This document shows positions 29,588-39,004 of a stretch of 64,000 bases of DNA, in pieces. The stretch lies in contig JAJZUT010000003.1 in assembly GCA_021847105.1 (NCBI GenBank), positions 168,981 through 232,980 of the forward strand, in the 5' to 3' direction. A program made the position numbers and the translations under genes. Position 1 is the first letter of the stretch; every line of letters starts with the position of its first letter. Source of the DNA: Pseudomonadota bacterium (GTDB lineage Bacteria > Pseudomonadota > Gammaproteobacteria > Steroidobacterales > Steroidobacteraceae). The notes beneath the pieces are model-generated. The model saw nothing but the letters and a program-made list of their open reading frames with translations, was not told where the DNA came from and did not search any database.

Positions 29588-30460
29588 TCAGGGTTTGCGC
29601 TGATTCGCCGCGATCTTGGCCGCGACATCGGACGGGATGCGTTCGCTGTCGAGAATGGCGACGAAGCCGTCTGCGGCGGCCACCACCAGCGTTCGCCCAT
29701 ACCGATGCGCAATCGCGCCCGGCGAAAGTGAATGCGGCTCCTGCCAGCCGACCACTTGTCGCACGATGTACCAGGCATCCTCGACGTTCGCGATCGTTCC
29801 GGTTCGCCCGTACGCACGCCAATGGCGCAGCAGTTCGTCGATCGGCTGAGTGAAATCGACCAGCTTGTCCGCGAGCGAGACCTTCGGCCAATAGCCGCCT
29901 TCCCCCTGCGGGGACATCGCCCGCCACAGCGCCTCGAAATTCCGCGCCACTCGCTCGGCAAGGCGCCGAGCGGCCATCTGCGTGCGCAAGTCCAGGCTCT
30001 CGTGGCATTCGTGCCCAGACATCGCAAAGCGCTCAACGGCGAGGATGTCACCGGCATCAATGTCGCTGGTCAGCCGGTGGCAGGTGACTCCCCAGTGCGA
30101 GTGCTTCTCGAGAATCGCACGCGGCAGCGGATAGGCGCCGCGCCCCACCGGCAGGGGAGAGGGGTGAAAGTTTATCGCGTAATTCACCAGCCCGTTCCAC
30201 TGCGGGGCCTTCCAATCGTATCCGGCGACAATCAAGATTTCGCACCCGATCGCGGCGAGATCGGCAACGTCGTGTTGTGACATGCGTGACAGCTGAATCG
30301 AAGCGCCGCGCTGCTCAGCCAGAGCGATCGTGCCTGCCTGGTTGCCGAACTCGGCGTCCCGCAAAGGGACGGTGAACAGCTTCAGAGGAACCCAGCCGGC
30401 CTGACAGAACGCCTCGAAGACCCCGAGATACCGGTCGTAGCTGGCAATGGCAAAGCGCAT
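29588..30460 (-). CDS. Formyltransferase family protein (methionyl-tRNA formyltransferase-like)
   Basis: 290 aa. The N-terminal formyltransferase fold keeps the catalytic pattern: N and H in YAINFHPSPLP and D in SDIDAGDIL. A short C-terminal domain follows (about 205-285). It is shorter than Fmt and stands alone, not beside def, so it is probably not the housekeeping enzyme. Formylation of a sugar-nucleotide amine or another amine using formyl-tetrahydrofolate is typical of such paralogues. No sugar-modification genes are near, so the substrate is open. It is convergent with guaA. Confidence 0.8.
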   Translation of the reverse strand: MRFAIASYDRYLGVFEAFCQAGWVPLKLFTVPLRDAEFGNQAGTIALAEQRGASIQLSRMSQHDVADLAAIGCEILIVAGYDWKAPQWNGLVNYAINFHPSPLPVGRGAYPLPRAILEKHSHWGVTCHRLTSDIDAGDILAVERFAMSGHECHESLDLRTQMAARRLAERVARNFEALWRAMSPQGEGGYWPKVSLADKLVDFTQPIDELLRHWRAYGRTGTIANVEDAWYIVRQVVGWQEPHSLSPGAIAHRYGRTLVVAAADGFVAILDSERIPSDVAAKIAANQRKP

Positions 30461-30894
30461 GTATTCCCCCGCGAATCAGCCGATAGTCGCTCGAGTGAAG
30501 ATCGGTCAGATCAACGCCTCTTTGCGCGAAGCAACGGCCACGCAGACCCTTCCGGCGCTGATGAGGTTCGTTCCGGGCGGCTGTTGCCGAGTCATTGGAG
30601 CATAACGAAATCGACTGCTCCTCGGGCGTTACGTCTCACAATTTTCCGCCCGTCATCCCCGCCGCAGTCAGGCCAGGGGGACGTTGCGCTCGTGTGCTGC
30701 CAAGTGTTCCCGCCAATCTCCCGCGGACATCGAACCCCTCTGCAGCGCAGCTTCTGACCGGGCACGACGGCGCCGAGCCAGACCCCAATGGCGTCCCCGA
30801 CCGATCCCGCGTAGGCTATGCGACCGATGGTGGCCCGTGCCCGCAGCGATCGGATGCGAGTAGACGACGGACATCACACGGACTCGAGGCTGAC
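30461..30894. other. Divergent intergenic region, nothing specific recognised
   Basis: 434 bases between the divergent formyltransferase gene and a small membrane protein gene, so both promoters must lie here. An open frame runs through it into the plus-strand gene, but its sequence is low complexity and unlike a protein domain. No repeat, hairpin or RNA gene was seen. Confidence 0.5.
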
Positions 30895-31434
30895 ATGCAC
30901 GCGAAACTCATCGTCCCGATCCTGCTGGTCGCACTCGTTTTGTGGCGGATCTATATCCGATTGCGCCGCACGTTCGGCCGGCAACCCGTCCAGCCGCGGC
31001 GAATCACCACCCGCGTAGCGGTGCTCGCCCTGGTCGGCGCAGTGCTGTTGCCCGCCTCCGGTCATACGGTCTGGACGCTGGGCGGGGTGCTCGCCGGCGC
31101 TGCCTGCGGCGTCCTGCTCGCCCTTCTTGGACTGCGGCATACGCAGTTCGAGGTGAGTGCCGAGGGGCGTTTCTACACCCCGCATACCTACATCGGACTG
31201 GCCGTAACAGCCGTGTTTCTCGGCCGGCTGATCTACGACCTGCTGCTGTTCTCGCGCGACATGCAGGCGATGTCGATCGGCACGAAGCACTTTACCGCCG
31301 CCGAACAGTACAACCCGCTCACCTTGGCGCTCTCCGGCGCCTTCATCGCCTACTATCTCGCCTATTACGTCGGCATTTTGCGCAAGAGCCGTCAGCCCGC
31401 ACCCGTGACTGCGGTCATTCAGACACCGGAATAA
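30895..31434 (+). CDS. Small multi-pass membrane protein (CcdC/DUF1453-like)
   Basis: 179 aa from ATG 30895, preceded by GAGGC. There are four to five hydrophobic segments (about 4-16, 41-58, 60-77, 98-118 and 140-160). Conserved-looking motifs are YIRLRRTFGRQP and HTYIGLAV. The layout resembles the CcdC/DUF1453 group, a loose match. Function unknown. It is convergent with the next gene after 5 bp. Confidence 0.7.
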   Translation: MHAKLIVPILLVALVLWRIYIRLRRTFGRQPVQPRRITTRVAVLALVGAVLLPASGHTVWTLGGVLAGAACGVLLALLGLRHTQFEVSAEGRFYTPHTYIGLAVTAVFLGRLIYDLLLFSRDMQAMSIGTKHFTAAEQYNPLTLALSGAFIAYYLAYYVGILRKSRQPAPVTAVIQTPE

Positions 31435-31439
31435 ACGCG

Positions 31440-31730
31440 CTAGATGCCGAGTTCCTCCGGCGAGAACTCTCCGCCAATCACTTCGGCAGCGCGTCGGGCA
31501 CGTCGGGTGCTGCGCACCAACGTCCAGGCAGCAGCTGTGAATACCAGAACGTTCGCGACGATGACCGGCGCAGCCCCGATCCACACACCGTAGAGGATCC
31601 ACAGCGCCGCACCGATCATCTGCAGGCCGCGCAGCACCGCCGCTCTGGAGAAGAAATATGACGCGACGAATACCGCGGTCGCGGTCCAGCCCAACCACTG
31701 ACTCGCCGGCATCCCCCCTGCCCCGATCAT
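31440..31730 (-). CDS. Small inner-membrane protein (YgjV-like)
   Basis: 96 aa from ATG 31730, which overlaps the stop of the upstream phosphatase gene as ATGA. An alternative start at 31712 is preceded directly by a G-rich ribosome site. It has three hydrophobic segments ([43 protein letters not shown]). The pattern is like the YgjV family of small membrane proteins of unknown role. Translational coupling to the HAD phosphatase is likely. Confidence 0.7.
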   Translation of the reverse strand: MIGAGGMPASQWLGWTATAVFVASYFFSRAAVLRGLQMIGAALWILYGVWIGAAPVIVANVLVFTAAAWTLVRSTRRARRAAEVIGGEFSPEELGI

Positions 31731-32515
31731 GCGGCCGCCGGCGACGCCGGCGCCTCCCGCAACAGGACTCGATCCGTTCGCGCCTTTTCCCAATCCTCGA
31801 GCCTCAGTCCGTTTGCCTCGAGCACACGGCGAATCTCAGCGGTACGCATGCCAAGCACCTGATCGAGCACGGGCACCAGCACGCTGCACGCGTTGTCACT
31901 CAGCACAGTACATCTGGCGATGCGGGCGAGCTGGCGGTTTTCCGACACCGCGATAGTGAATCCCTCGCCGTTGTTGACGTGCAACATGACATGCACATCC
32001 GAGCTCCCGTCGCCGACGTAGATGATGCGGTCGGCAGGAATGCCCTGAGCACGGCTGAGCTCGTCGATCACGGCGACCTTGCCATAGCCGGCGACGACGC
32101 GTCGAATGCTGCTGACCTCACCGGAGGTTGAATCGTATTCGAATTCCGTGCCATGAATGTGCTCGGGCGGCACGATGCCGTTGAGTGCCGAAACCACCAC
32201 TTCGCGCGGGGCTGCGGACACGACGAAGAACGAGAACCGCTCGGCGCCGATGCCATGGCGCAACACGTTGACCAGCGCCGGCAGCGCACTCTTCAGGCGC
32301 ACTCGGCGCCCCGCCTCGATCAGGTGTTCACGCCGCACACCCCGGAAGTCCGGGTCGTGCCGGATCAGATAGGCAAGCTCGCCACCCTGCTGCACCAGAT
32401 TGCTGCGCGCCAGGCCGGAGACCTTCTGCTCGAAGTCACTCACGCCGAGCAGTTCTGCCAGCACGTGACCCGAATCATTGAAGCTCAGCGTCTGATCGAA
32501 ATCAGACGCCATCAT
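31727..32515 (-). CDS. HAD-superfamily phosphatase
   Basis: The start is ATG 32515, with GAGAGG 7 bp upstream, giving 262 aa. All HAD motifs are present: SDFDQTLS (nucleophile aspartate near the N terminus), VSAAP, the lysine in GYGKVAVID and YVGDGSSD. It is a cytoplasmic phosphohydrolase of the phosphoserine phosphatase-like group; the substrate cannot be told. It shares an ATGA overlap with the small membrane protein gene downstream. Confidence 0.85.
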   Translation of the reverse strand: MMASDFDQTLSFNDSGHVLAELLGVSDFEQKVSGLARSNLVQQGGELAYLIRHDPDFRGVRREHLIEAGRRVRLKSALPALVNVLRHGIGAERFSFFVVSAAPREVVVSALNGIVPPEHIHGTEFEYDSTSGEVSSIRRVVAGYGKVAVIDELSRAQGIPADRIIYVGDGSSDVHVMLHVNNGEGFTIAVSENRQLARIARCTVLSDNACSVLVPVLDQVLGMRTAEIRRVLEANGLRLEDWEKARTDRVLLREAPASPAAA

Positions 32516-32871
32516 GAAGTGCCTCTCGAGCGTTGAGTGCATGTTCGATCGACTCCCGAGCACGACTGAAACAACCGTGCCGATCTGCGGGCGAAATGCC
32601 CTTGGGCCATCACGTTAGCAAAATGCGCGACGCATTCAAGCGAATTGGCACGCCCACACGATGAGAGGATTTCACCTTACCGTCACGAAACGGTAACCCC
32701 AGCGTCACGCAGGAGCTGCAGGTGCGGCGCTCCGCCCGGAGCGTGTCTGATCGCACAGCTTTACGCCCTGAGTCTGACCCATTTGCCCACCCAACGTCAT
32801 CCCTCAATGGAGAGAACGCAGCGGACATCGAATAGCAGCGCCTCAACATCATCTCGGCCCACAGGCCCCGG
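32516..32871. other. Intergenic region upstream of the HAD phosphatase gene
   Basis: 356 bases containing a 15-bp perfect palindrome with a 3-bp centre (AATGCG-CGA-CGCATT, 32622-32636), about 110 bp before the phosphatase start. It may be a regulator site. A small minus-strand open frame (32610-32852) crosses it but has no domain-like sequence and is not called. Confidence 0.4.
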
Positions 32872-33843
32872 TCAGCCCGCCGCTTTCCCCTCAGCCACCT
32901 CGCCGCCGAGCTTGTTGAGACATTCGCTCCAGCCCTGCTCCATCCCCTCCAGCATGGCCGCGATCGGCTCTCCCGAGCCGCTCGCGCGCGTGTGCAGAGT
33001 TATTTTCGTCATGCCGCCGAGGTCCTCGAACGTCACCTCAGTCAGCCCGGCGAGTATGATGTTGCCGGCGGCATCGAGTGCATTATTGGTGAAGACGAGA
33101 CGTGAGGGCGCATCGATCTGAAGATACTCGCCGCCGGCCGGATGATCGCGGCCCACGCGGGCAGCGAGTTCATCATTGGCGCGCATGATGAGATTCCATT
33201 TGCCGCCGACGCGCAGGTCGAGGTCGCACTGTGACACGGTGAATCCTACGGGACAGAACCAGCGCGCCAGGTGCTCGGGATCTGTCCACGCTCGAAATGC
33301 GAGCGACCTCGGCGCGAGAAGCAGGCGCGTGAAGGTGATGTCACGGCTGAGTACACGCCGGTCGGCGGCCGGGAGCGATGCCGTCAATTGGTCGAGAAGG
33401 TCATGCGTGCCCGCCTCACGAGCACCCTCGTCGCGATAGCCATTGAGGAATGCACCCTGTTCGGTGATCACGAGCCGGGTGGCGTTCGCGTGCGAGCGCA
33501 ATTCGACCGTCGCAAGTGACACGGAGATCTTCCTCTCATCGAGGTACATTTCGTAGACGTACACGATGCGCCGGTTCGGCTCGATGTCGAGGTACTGCGC
33601 GCGAAAATCCGTGGTGCGCACGCCCGACCGGTTCCGATGCGCCTCCGGCGGCCAACGGCACTGCAACCGCTCGCGCCCCCCAACCCGAAAATCGAATTCC
33701 CGCACCAGCACCTCGGCCTGCGGGGCGTTGAACCAGCGCGATTTGGCGGGCGCGCTCGCGAAGGCGGCATAGACCCGCGCGGGCGGTGCTTCGATCAGCC
33801 GTTCGATGACAAATGTGCCGTGTGCCGCATGCTGTTCACTCAT
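32872..33843 (-). CDS. Tandem SRPBCC (AHSA1-like) domain protein
   Basis: 323 aa from ATG 33843, preceded by CGGGAGA. Two AHSA1-type SRPBCC domains are fused. The first (about 8-145) contains FVIERLIEAPPARVYAAF. The second (about 160-310) contains DITFTRLLLAPRSLAFRAWTD, GGKW and MTKITLHTRA. These helix-grip folds bind hydrophobic ligands. The preceding ArsR gene is on the same strand and the pair is a common one-component module. AHSA1 proteins are usually single-domain, so the duplication is notable. Confidence 0.85.
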   Translation of the reverse strand: MSEQHAAHGTFVIERLIEAPPARVYAAFASAPAKSRWFNAPQAEVLVREFDFRVGGRERLQCRWPPEAHRNRSGVRTTDFRAQYLDIEPNRRIVYVYEMYLDERKISVSLATVELRSHANATRLVITEQGAFLNGYRDEGAREAGTHDLLDQLTASLPAADRRVLSRDITFTRLLLAPRSLAFRAWTDPEHLARWFCPVGFTVSQCDLDLRVGGKWNLIMRANDELAARVGRDHPAGGEYLQIDAPSRLVFTNNALDAAGNIILAGLTEVTFEDLGGMTKITLHTRASGSGEPIAAMLEGMEQGWSECLNKLGGEVAEGKAAG

Positions 33844-33869
33844 GGCGATCTCCCGGTCATGGGCCAAAA

Positions 33870-34214
33870 TCAGGGTTCATGCCCCTCGCCGCCCTCACGC
33901 TGCATTTGTTGCAGGTAGTCCTCGAGTCGATCGAGACGCTCGCTCCAGAGGTGACGATAGGAAGCGATCCACGCGTCGATGTCCTGCAGCCCCTGTGGTT
34001 TCAAGCGTGCCGGGCGAAACTGCGCCTCGCGCCCTCGGGCAATCAGTCCGGCACGCTCGAGCACCTTCAGATGCTTCGAAATGGCCGGCAGGCTCATCTG
34101 GAAGGGCTCGGCCAGCGCGTTGACGGAAGCCTCACCGCTACGCAACCGGGCCAGGATTGCGCGCCGCGTCGGGTCGGCGAGCGCGTGGAACGTCTGGCTG
34201 AGGGTATCAACCAT
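33870..34214 (-). CDS. ArsR family transcriptional regulator
   Basis: 114 aa. The winged helix reads HALADPTRRAILARL and MSLPAISKHLKVLERAGLI. No metal-binding cysteine pair of the ArsR type is seen, so it is probably not a metal sensor. It is transcribed just ahead of the tandem SRPBCC gene and probably controls it and itself. AT-rich dyads lie immediately upstream and over the start codon. Confidence 0.9.
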   Translation of the reverse strand: MVDTLSQTFHALADPTRRAILARLRSGEASVNALAEPFQMSLPAISKHLKVLERAGLIARGREAQFRPARLKPQGLQDIDAWIASYRHLWSERLDRLEDYLQQMQREGGEGHEP

Positions 34215-34230
34215 ATTAATCCGATTGGTT

Positions 34231-34242
34231 ATTTAACTAAAT
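34231..34242 (-). promoter_or_regulatory. Putative ArsR operator
   Basis: An ATTTA-AC-TAAAT palindrome lies 17 bp upstream of the arsR start in the only strongly AT-rich stretch of the area. A second inverted pair (AACCA at 34209-34213 and TGGTT at 34226-34230) covers the start codon. Their place suggests autoregulation. Confidence 0.4.
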
Positions 34243-34303
34243 CGTAAAATACTGTGTGTAGCGCTCCGTGTCAATGCATGCCGCCCCGCTCAATCGGCAG
34301 AGC

Positions 34304-34954
34304 TTACGCTCGGGACCTCGCGCGAGGGCTGCGAGCGGCAGAGCTTCCGGGCCGTTTGAAGGTCGCCCGGGCACGCTCGACCTGAGCACGGATCACGCAG
34401 CCGTCGGCGTGATCGTTGACCAGACCCATGGCCTGCATGAATGCATACATCGTTGTCGGGCCGACGAACCGCCAGCCGAGCCGCTTCAGATCCTTCGAGA
34501 GCGCGATCGACTCAGCTGAGACCGAGACGACCTGCCCCGCGGCACGCGGCGCGTAGCCGGGCTCGTAGCGCCAGAGGAACGCGCCAAGCGAGCCCTCACG
34601 CTCGATCAGCTCGCGGGCGCGGCGCGCATTGTTGACGACCGCTTCGATCTTGCCCCGGTGGCGGACGATGCCCGGGTCGCCGAGCAGCCGCTCGACGTCG
34701 CGTCCCGTAAAGCGCGCCACCCGGTCGATGTCGAACTGCCGGAATACAGTGCGCAAGCGCTCGCGCTTGGCGAGGATGGTCCGCCAGCTCAGGCCGGCCT
34801 GGAATCCCTCCAGGCAGAGCTTTTCGAACAGGCGCCGGTCCTCGCCGACCGGAAATCCCCACTCGGTATCGTGATACGCGGTGTACTCCGCCGTCACGAC
34901 GCACCAATGGCAGCGCTGCCGGCCATCGGGTCCCGGTATGGTCGCTGAGTTCAC
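34304..34954 (-). CDS. tag: DNA-3-methyladenine glycosylase I
   Basis: 216 aa from a GTG at 34954 with GGAGGCG just before it; the in-frame ATG at 35017 lacks a site. Family motifs are RCHWC near the N terminus and NDHADGC near the C terminus, together the zinc-binding residues. The base pocket region reads YHDTEWGFPVGEDRRLFE. It removes 3-methyladenine from alkylated DNA. The last 20 residues are a basic serine/arginine-rich tail. Confidence 0.93.
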   Translation of the reverse strand: MNSATIPGPDGRQRCHWCVVTAEYTAYHDTEWGFPVGEDRRLFEKLCLEGFQAGLSWRTILAKRERLRTVFRQFDIDRVARFTGRDVERLLGDPGIVRHRGKIEAVVNNARRARELIEREGSLGAFLWRYEPGYAPRAAGQVVSVSAESIALSKDLKRLGWRFVGPTTMYAFMQAMGLVNDHADGCVIRAQVERARATFKRPGSSAARSPRARSRA

Positions 34955-35153
34955 GGCATCGCCTCCAGCCCGCCGCGGCCGCACGCCAGGTTGCAGCTCC
35001 CCTCGACCGGTCTCCATCGTGTGTCACGCATGCGTTTCTAAGAAAAATCAATCGATCGCAGCGCCACGGGCCGGTGTCCTGCCCGAGGCTCCCATGCCCG
35101 AGGGCTGGCTAGGGTATCATCGCGCCGCGCCGGGACCTCACCGGTGACCTCGC

Positions 35154-36353
35154 ATGGCCGCTGTTTTACGGGAGTGGATTGCAGTGTCGAACCCCAGCCT
35201 CGACCCCATGGATCTGTTCGGTGTGCGTGCCGCACTCACCGACGAGGAACGCATGGTACAGGACTCGGTCCGCCGCCTGGTGGACGAGCGCGTACTACCG
35301 ATCATCCGCGAGTGCTTCGAGGAGCACCGCTTCCCGCGTGAGCTCGTGCCCGAGCTCGCCGCGCTCGGCTTGCTGGGCTCCTCACTCAGCGGTTACGGCT
35401 GCGCTGGCCTGAACGGGATCTGCTACGGGCTGATCTGCCAGGAGCTGGAACGAGGCGATTCGGGCATCCGCAGCTTCGTCTCGGTGCAGTCCTCGCTTTG
35501 CATGTACCCCATTTACACCTATGGCTCGCCCGAACAGAAGAACAAGTACCTCCCGGGCATGGCCCGTGGCGATCTGATCGGCTGTTTCGGCCTCACCGAG
35601 CCACACGGCGGCTCCGATCCGGCCAACATGAAGACCCATGCCCGCCAACGCGGCCGCGACTGGGTTCTGAACGGCTCGAAGATGTGGATCACCAACGGCT
35701 CGATCGCCGATGTCGCAGTGGTGTGGGCTCAGACCGACGACGGGATTCGTGGTTTCCTGCTCGAGAAGGGCATGCGCGGCTTCACCGCACAGCTGATCGA
35801 GCGCAAGTTCTCCCTGCGTGCCTCGGTGACTTCGGGACTGTTTTTCGATGACGTGCTGGTACCGGCCGAGAACGTTCTGCCGGGAGTGGTGGGCCTGAAA
35901 GGTCCGCTGTCGTGCCTGACGCAGGCGCGCTACGGCATCGCCTGGGGCGTGATCGGCGCCGCGCAGGCCTGTCTGGCGCAGCTGCTCGATTACACCGGCG
36001 AGCGCGAACTGTTCGGCCGACCGCTGGCGCAGAACCAGGCGGTGCAGATCCGACTGGCCGAAATGGCCCGCAAGATCACCGGCGCGCAGCTGATCGCGCT
36101 GCAGCTCGGCCGATTGAAGGACAGCGGCGCGCTCGACCCGATACAAGTCTCCCTCGCCAAGTGGAACAACTGCCGCACGGCCATCGAAGTGGCGCGCGAA
36201 TGTCGCGATCTGCTGGGCGGCGCCGGTATCAGCGCCGAGTACGCGCCCATCCGCCACATGCTCAACCTCGAGAGCGTGATCACCTACGAGGGCACCGAGA
36301 CCATCCACCAGCTCTCGGTCGGACGGGCGCTGACGGGCCGCAATGCGTTTTAG
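35154..36353 (+). CDS. gcdH: Glutaryl-CoA dehydrogenase (acyl-CoA dehydrogenase family)
   Basis: 399 aa; a GTG at 35184 is an alternative start. GCFGLTEPHGGSDPANM is the substrate/FAD loop, and SFVSVQSSLCMYPI is characteristic of glutaryl-CoA dehydrogenases. The catalytic glutamate is about E379 in TYEGTETIHQL. It oxidises and decarboxylates glutaryl-CoA to crotonyl-CoA in lysine and tryptophan breakdown, passing electrons to ETF. No other genes of the pathway are adjacent. Confidence 0.9.
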   Translation: MAAVLREWIAVSNPSLDPMDLFGVRAALTDEERMVQDSVRRLVDERVLPIIRECFEEHRFPRELVPELAALGLLGSSLSGYGCAGLNGICYGLICQELERGDSGIRSFVSVQSSLCMYPIYTYGSPEQKNKYLPGMARGDLIGCFGLTEPHGGSDPANMKTHARQRGRDWVLNGSKMWITNGSIADVAVVWAQTDDGIRGFLLEKGMRGFTAQLIERKFSLRASVTSGLFFDDVLVPAENVLPGVVGLKGPLSCLTQARYGIAWGVIGAAQACLAQLLDYTGERELFGRPLAQNQAVQIRLAEMARKITGAQLIALQLGRLKDSGALDPIQVSLAKWNNCRTAIEVARECRDLLGGAGISAEYAPIRHMLNLESVITYEGTETIHQLSVGRALTGRNAF

Positions 36354-36377
36354 GCGGGCCTCCGGGGCCGGGGACGC

Positions 36378-37748
36378 TCAGCGGCGGGAACGGCTGCGCC
36401 GCGGTGGGCCCGCTGGGCGCTTGCGCTTGCCGGGCTTGTCGTACGGGTTCTGATCGGTGCGATATTCGATCACCACCGGCGTGGCGAACAGGTCGAACTG
36501 TTTGCGGAACACATTGGTGAGATATCGCGTGTAGGAACCGGGCACCGATGCAGTCTGGTTGCCATGGATCACCACCCGTGGCGGGTTGCGTCCGCCCTGA
36601 TGGGCATAGCGCAGTTTGATGCGCCGACCACGCACGAGTGGCGGCTGATGGGCGCTGATCGCGCGCTCTAGAGTCCGCGTCAACGCCCGAGTCGGCATCT
36701 CGCGCATGGCGGCATCGTAGGCACGCAGCGTGGCCTGCACGAGCTCGCCCACTCCGGTGCCGTGACGGGCCGAGATGAAATGCAACGGCGCGAACGGCAC
36801 GAAATCGAGCTTCAGCGCGAGTTGACGGTGAATCTCCTCGCGCTGCTCCGGTGCGATGCCATCCCATTTATTGACCGCGATGATCAGCGCCCGACCGCGC
36901 TCGAGCGCGATGCCGAGCACGCTCGCGTCCTGCTCCGCGACACCCTCATGAGCGTCGAGCACCTGGATGACCACGTGGGCCTCGTCTATGGCCTGCAGGG
37001 TCTTCGCGACGCTCGCGCGCTCGATGGCATCCTCGACGCGGGCGCGGCGGCGGACTCCGGCCGTGTCGATCAGCATGAACCGCCGGCCGTCGCGCTCGAA
37101 AGGCACGAGAATACTGTCGCGTGTGGTGCCCGGCTGGTCACTGGCAATCACGCGTTCTTCACCGAGCAGGCGGTTGACCAGCGTCGACTTACCGACATTG
37201 GGTCGGCCGATGACCGCGATGTGCACCGCATCGGCCTCTTCGCCCGAGGGCGGCTGTGGCTCCAGACCGTGCAGCACTTGCTGCATCAGATCATCGCATC
37301 CCTGGCCGTGACTCGCCGAGATACCGATTGGCTCGCCGAATCCCAGCGCGTGAAAGTCCGCGGCCGCGATTTCGGTGTCGAGCCCCTCTGCCTTGTTCAG
37401 CGCCACAGTCACCGGCTTGCCGCAACGGCGCAGCTCGCGGGCGACGAAATGATCCTGCGGAGTCAAACCGGCGCGCGCATCGACCACGAACACGAGGTGA
37501 TCGGCTTCAGCGACCGCCCGCTCGGTCTGCTCGCGCATCTGCGTCTCGATGCCACGCGGGTTCTCCACCAGCCCGCCAGTGTCGACCACGACGCAAGGGA
37601 CGGGCCCAAGGCGCCCGAACCCATACTGACGGTCTCGGGTCAGGCCGGGCACATCTGCGACGATGGCATCCCGCGTGCCGGTGAGCACGTTGAACAGCGT
37701 GGACTTGCCCACATTGGGCCGTCCGACCAGTGCAACAACAGGCAGCAT
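36378..37748 (-). CDS. der: Ribosome biogenesis GTPase Der
   Basis: 456 aa with two consecutive GTPase domains, each with GRPNVGKSTL. Further motifs are DTGG and NKAE in the first domain and DTAGVRRR and NKWD in the second. A KH-like C-terminal domain and a basic tail follow. It acts in 50S ribosomal subunit maturation. It ends the hisS-yfgM-bamB-der run. Confidence 0.97.
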   Translation of the reverse strand: MLPVVALVGRPNVGKSTLFNVLTGTRDAIVADVPGLTRDRQYGFGRLGPVPCVVVDTGGLVENPRGIETQMREQTERAVAEADHLVFVVDARAGLTPQDHFVARELRRCGKPVTVALNKAEGLDTEIAAADFHALGFGEPIGISASHGQGCDDLMQQVLHGLEPQPPSGEEADAVHIAVIGRPNVGKSTLVNRLLGEERVIASDQPGTTRDSILVPFERDGRRFMLIDTAGVRRRARVEDAIERASVAKTLQAIDEAHVVIQVLDAHEGVAEQDASVLGIALERGRALIIAVNKWDGIAPEQREEIHRQLALKLDFVPFAPLHFISARHGTGVGELVQATLRAYDAAMREMPTRALTRTLERAISAHQPPLVRGRRIKLRYAHQGGRNPPRVVIHGNQTASVPGSYTRYLTNVFRKQFDLFATPVVIEYRTDQNPYDKPGKRKRPAGPPRRSRSRR

Positions 37749-37769
37749 GGGTGCTGCGTCCGCTCAGGG

Positions 37770-38978
37770 TCAGTGGCGCGGTGAAACGCGAAAAGCGGTG
37801 ATCCGGCCGATGTCGTTGATCACCACGACCTCGTTCCCGATCACCAGCGGCGGGTTGGATACGCGAATCCCGCCACTTTCGGCCCGGGCCTCGAAGGCCC
37901 CGGTGCGCTTGTTCAGCCAGTGCACGTACCCCTGATAATCCGCGACGATCACCGCGTCGGAGCTGACCGCAGGCTCGCTGAGCGCACGGTAGCGCAGCGC
38001 AGCCTGTTTCCAGATCAACGCGCCGTTCTTGCGATTGAGCGCTTCCACCGTGCCGTCTGCCGTCGAGAGGTACACTGCATGCGTGCCGAGAGCCACACCC
38101 CGGAAACTCGAGGCCTTATGCGTCCACCAAGGCTGACCGCTCTTCAGCGCCAGCATGTCGACCGTCCCGTGATAACCGACGGTATACACATCCTTGCCGG
38201 CAACGATCGCCGCGCCGTGCACGTCCGCAAGCCGCTCGATCGCAGTGCGCCCACTCGGCTGAGATACCGTAGCGAGCCACACCTGCGAACCGTCCGACTC
38301 ATTCACCGCCAGCACCTTGCCGTTGGCGAAACCACTGATCACCATGTGATCGGCAATTACCGGAATTGCCGCACCGCGCAACGACAGCGAGGGCATGTGT
38401 TGCTGCGTCTCCCAAAGCTCGTGGCCGTCCTTTGGCGAGAGCGCGTGCAGCGCCCCGTCGATGGTTCGTACGGCAATCAGCCGCGAGGACACGGCCGGAG
38501 AGGAGACCACCTCGTCCGCCAGACGCGTACGCCAGAGAAGCTTCCCGGTGCGTGCATCGAGCGCGAGCACCTGACCATCGGTGGCACCGACCACTAACAG
38601 ATTGTCGTGCACGGCCGGCCCACCGCCGAGCGGCGTATGCGTATCGGTGCGCCACAGCTGCCGGCCAGTGCTCGCGTCGAATGCGGCCACCACTCCGTCA
38701 TGCCCGGATGCAAACAGGCGCTCGCCCTGCCCCACAAGGTGCAGGCCGAGCAACAGCGCACGCGTCTTGGAGTTGCCGAAACCCCAGAAGTTGATCAGGT
38801 GAAAGCTGCCGACGGAGGCAGTCCAGATCGTGCGGACGCGCAGCGTCGCCTTGATGGGCGCGAGCTTGGCTGGTTTGTCGACCTCCTTGTTGGAGCAGGC
38901 CGCCAGCAGCCCGGTTGCCGCGAGCGCCGCAGCCCAGAATCGCATCGATCGCTTGGTGTTCGTGTGCAAGAGTCTCAT
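37770..38978 (-). CDS. bamB: Outer-membrane protein assembly factor BamB
   Basis: 402 aa; an ATG at 38945 may be the real start. Both starts keep a lipoprotein signal with the lipobox LLAAC. PQQ-like beta-propeller repeats run through the whole protein (for example LDARTGKLLWRTRL, LNRKNGALIWKQA). It is a lipoprotein of the BAM complex that folds beta-barrel proteins. The place between yfgM and der is the canonical one. Confidence 0.96.
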   Translation of the reverse strand: MRLLHTNTKRSMRFWAAALAATGLLAACSNKEVDKPAKLAPIKATLRVRTIWTASVGSFHLINFWGFGNSKTRALLLGLHLVGQGERLFASGHDGVVAAFDASTGRQLWRTDTHTPLGGGPAVHDNLLVVGATDGQVLALDARTGKLLWRTRLADEVVSSPAVSSRLIAVRTIDGALHALSPKDGHELWETQQHMPSLSLRGAAIPVIADHMVISGFANGKVLAVNESDGSQVWLATVSQPSGRTAIERLADVHGAAIVAGKDVYTVGYHGTVDMLALKSGQPWWTHKASSFRGVALGTHAVYLSTADGTVEALNRKNGALIWKQAALRYRALSEPAVSSDAVIVADYQGYVHWLNKRTGAFEARAESGGIRVSNPPLVIGNEVVVINDIGRITAFRVSPRH

Positions 38979-39004
38979 CCCGCTCGGTATCGGTACGGCC
39001 GGCT

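Noticed and set aside
30595..30894. In-frame 5' extension of the small membrane protein gene
   Set aside because: Proline/arginine-rich sequence with no domain character; the ATG at 30895 has a ribosome site and begins the hydrophobic protein.
32610..32852. Small minus-strand open frame of 80 codons
   Set aside because: No ribosome site or recognisable motif; it spans a palindrome and probable promoter DNA.
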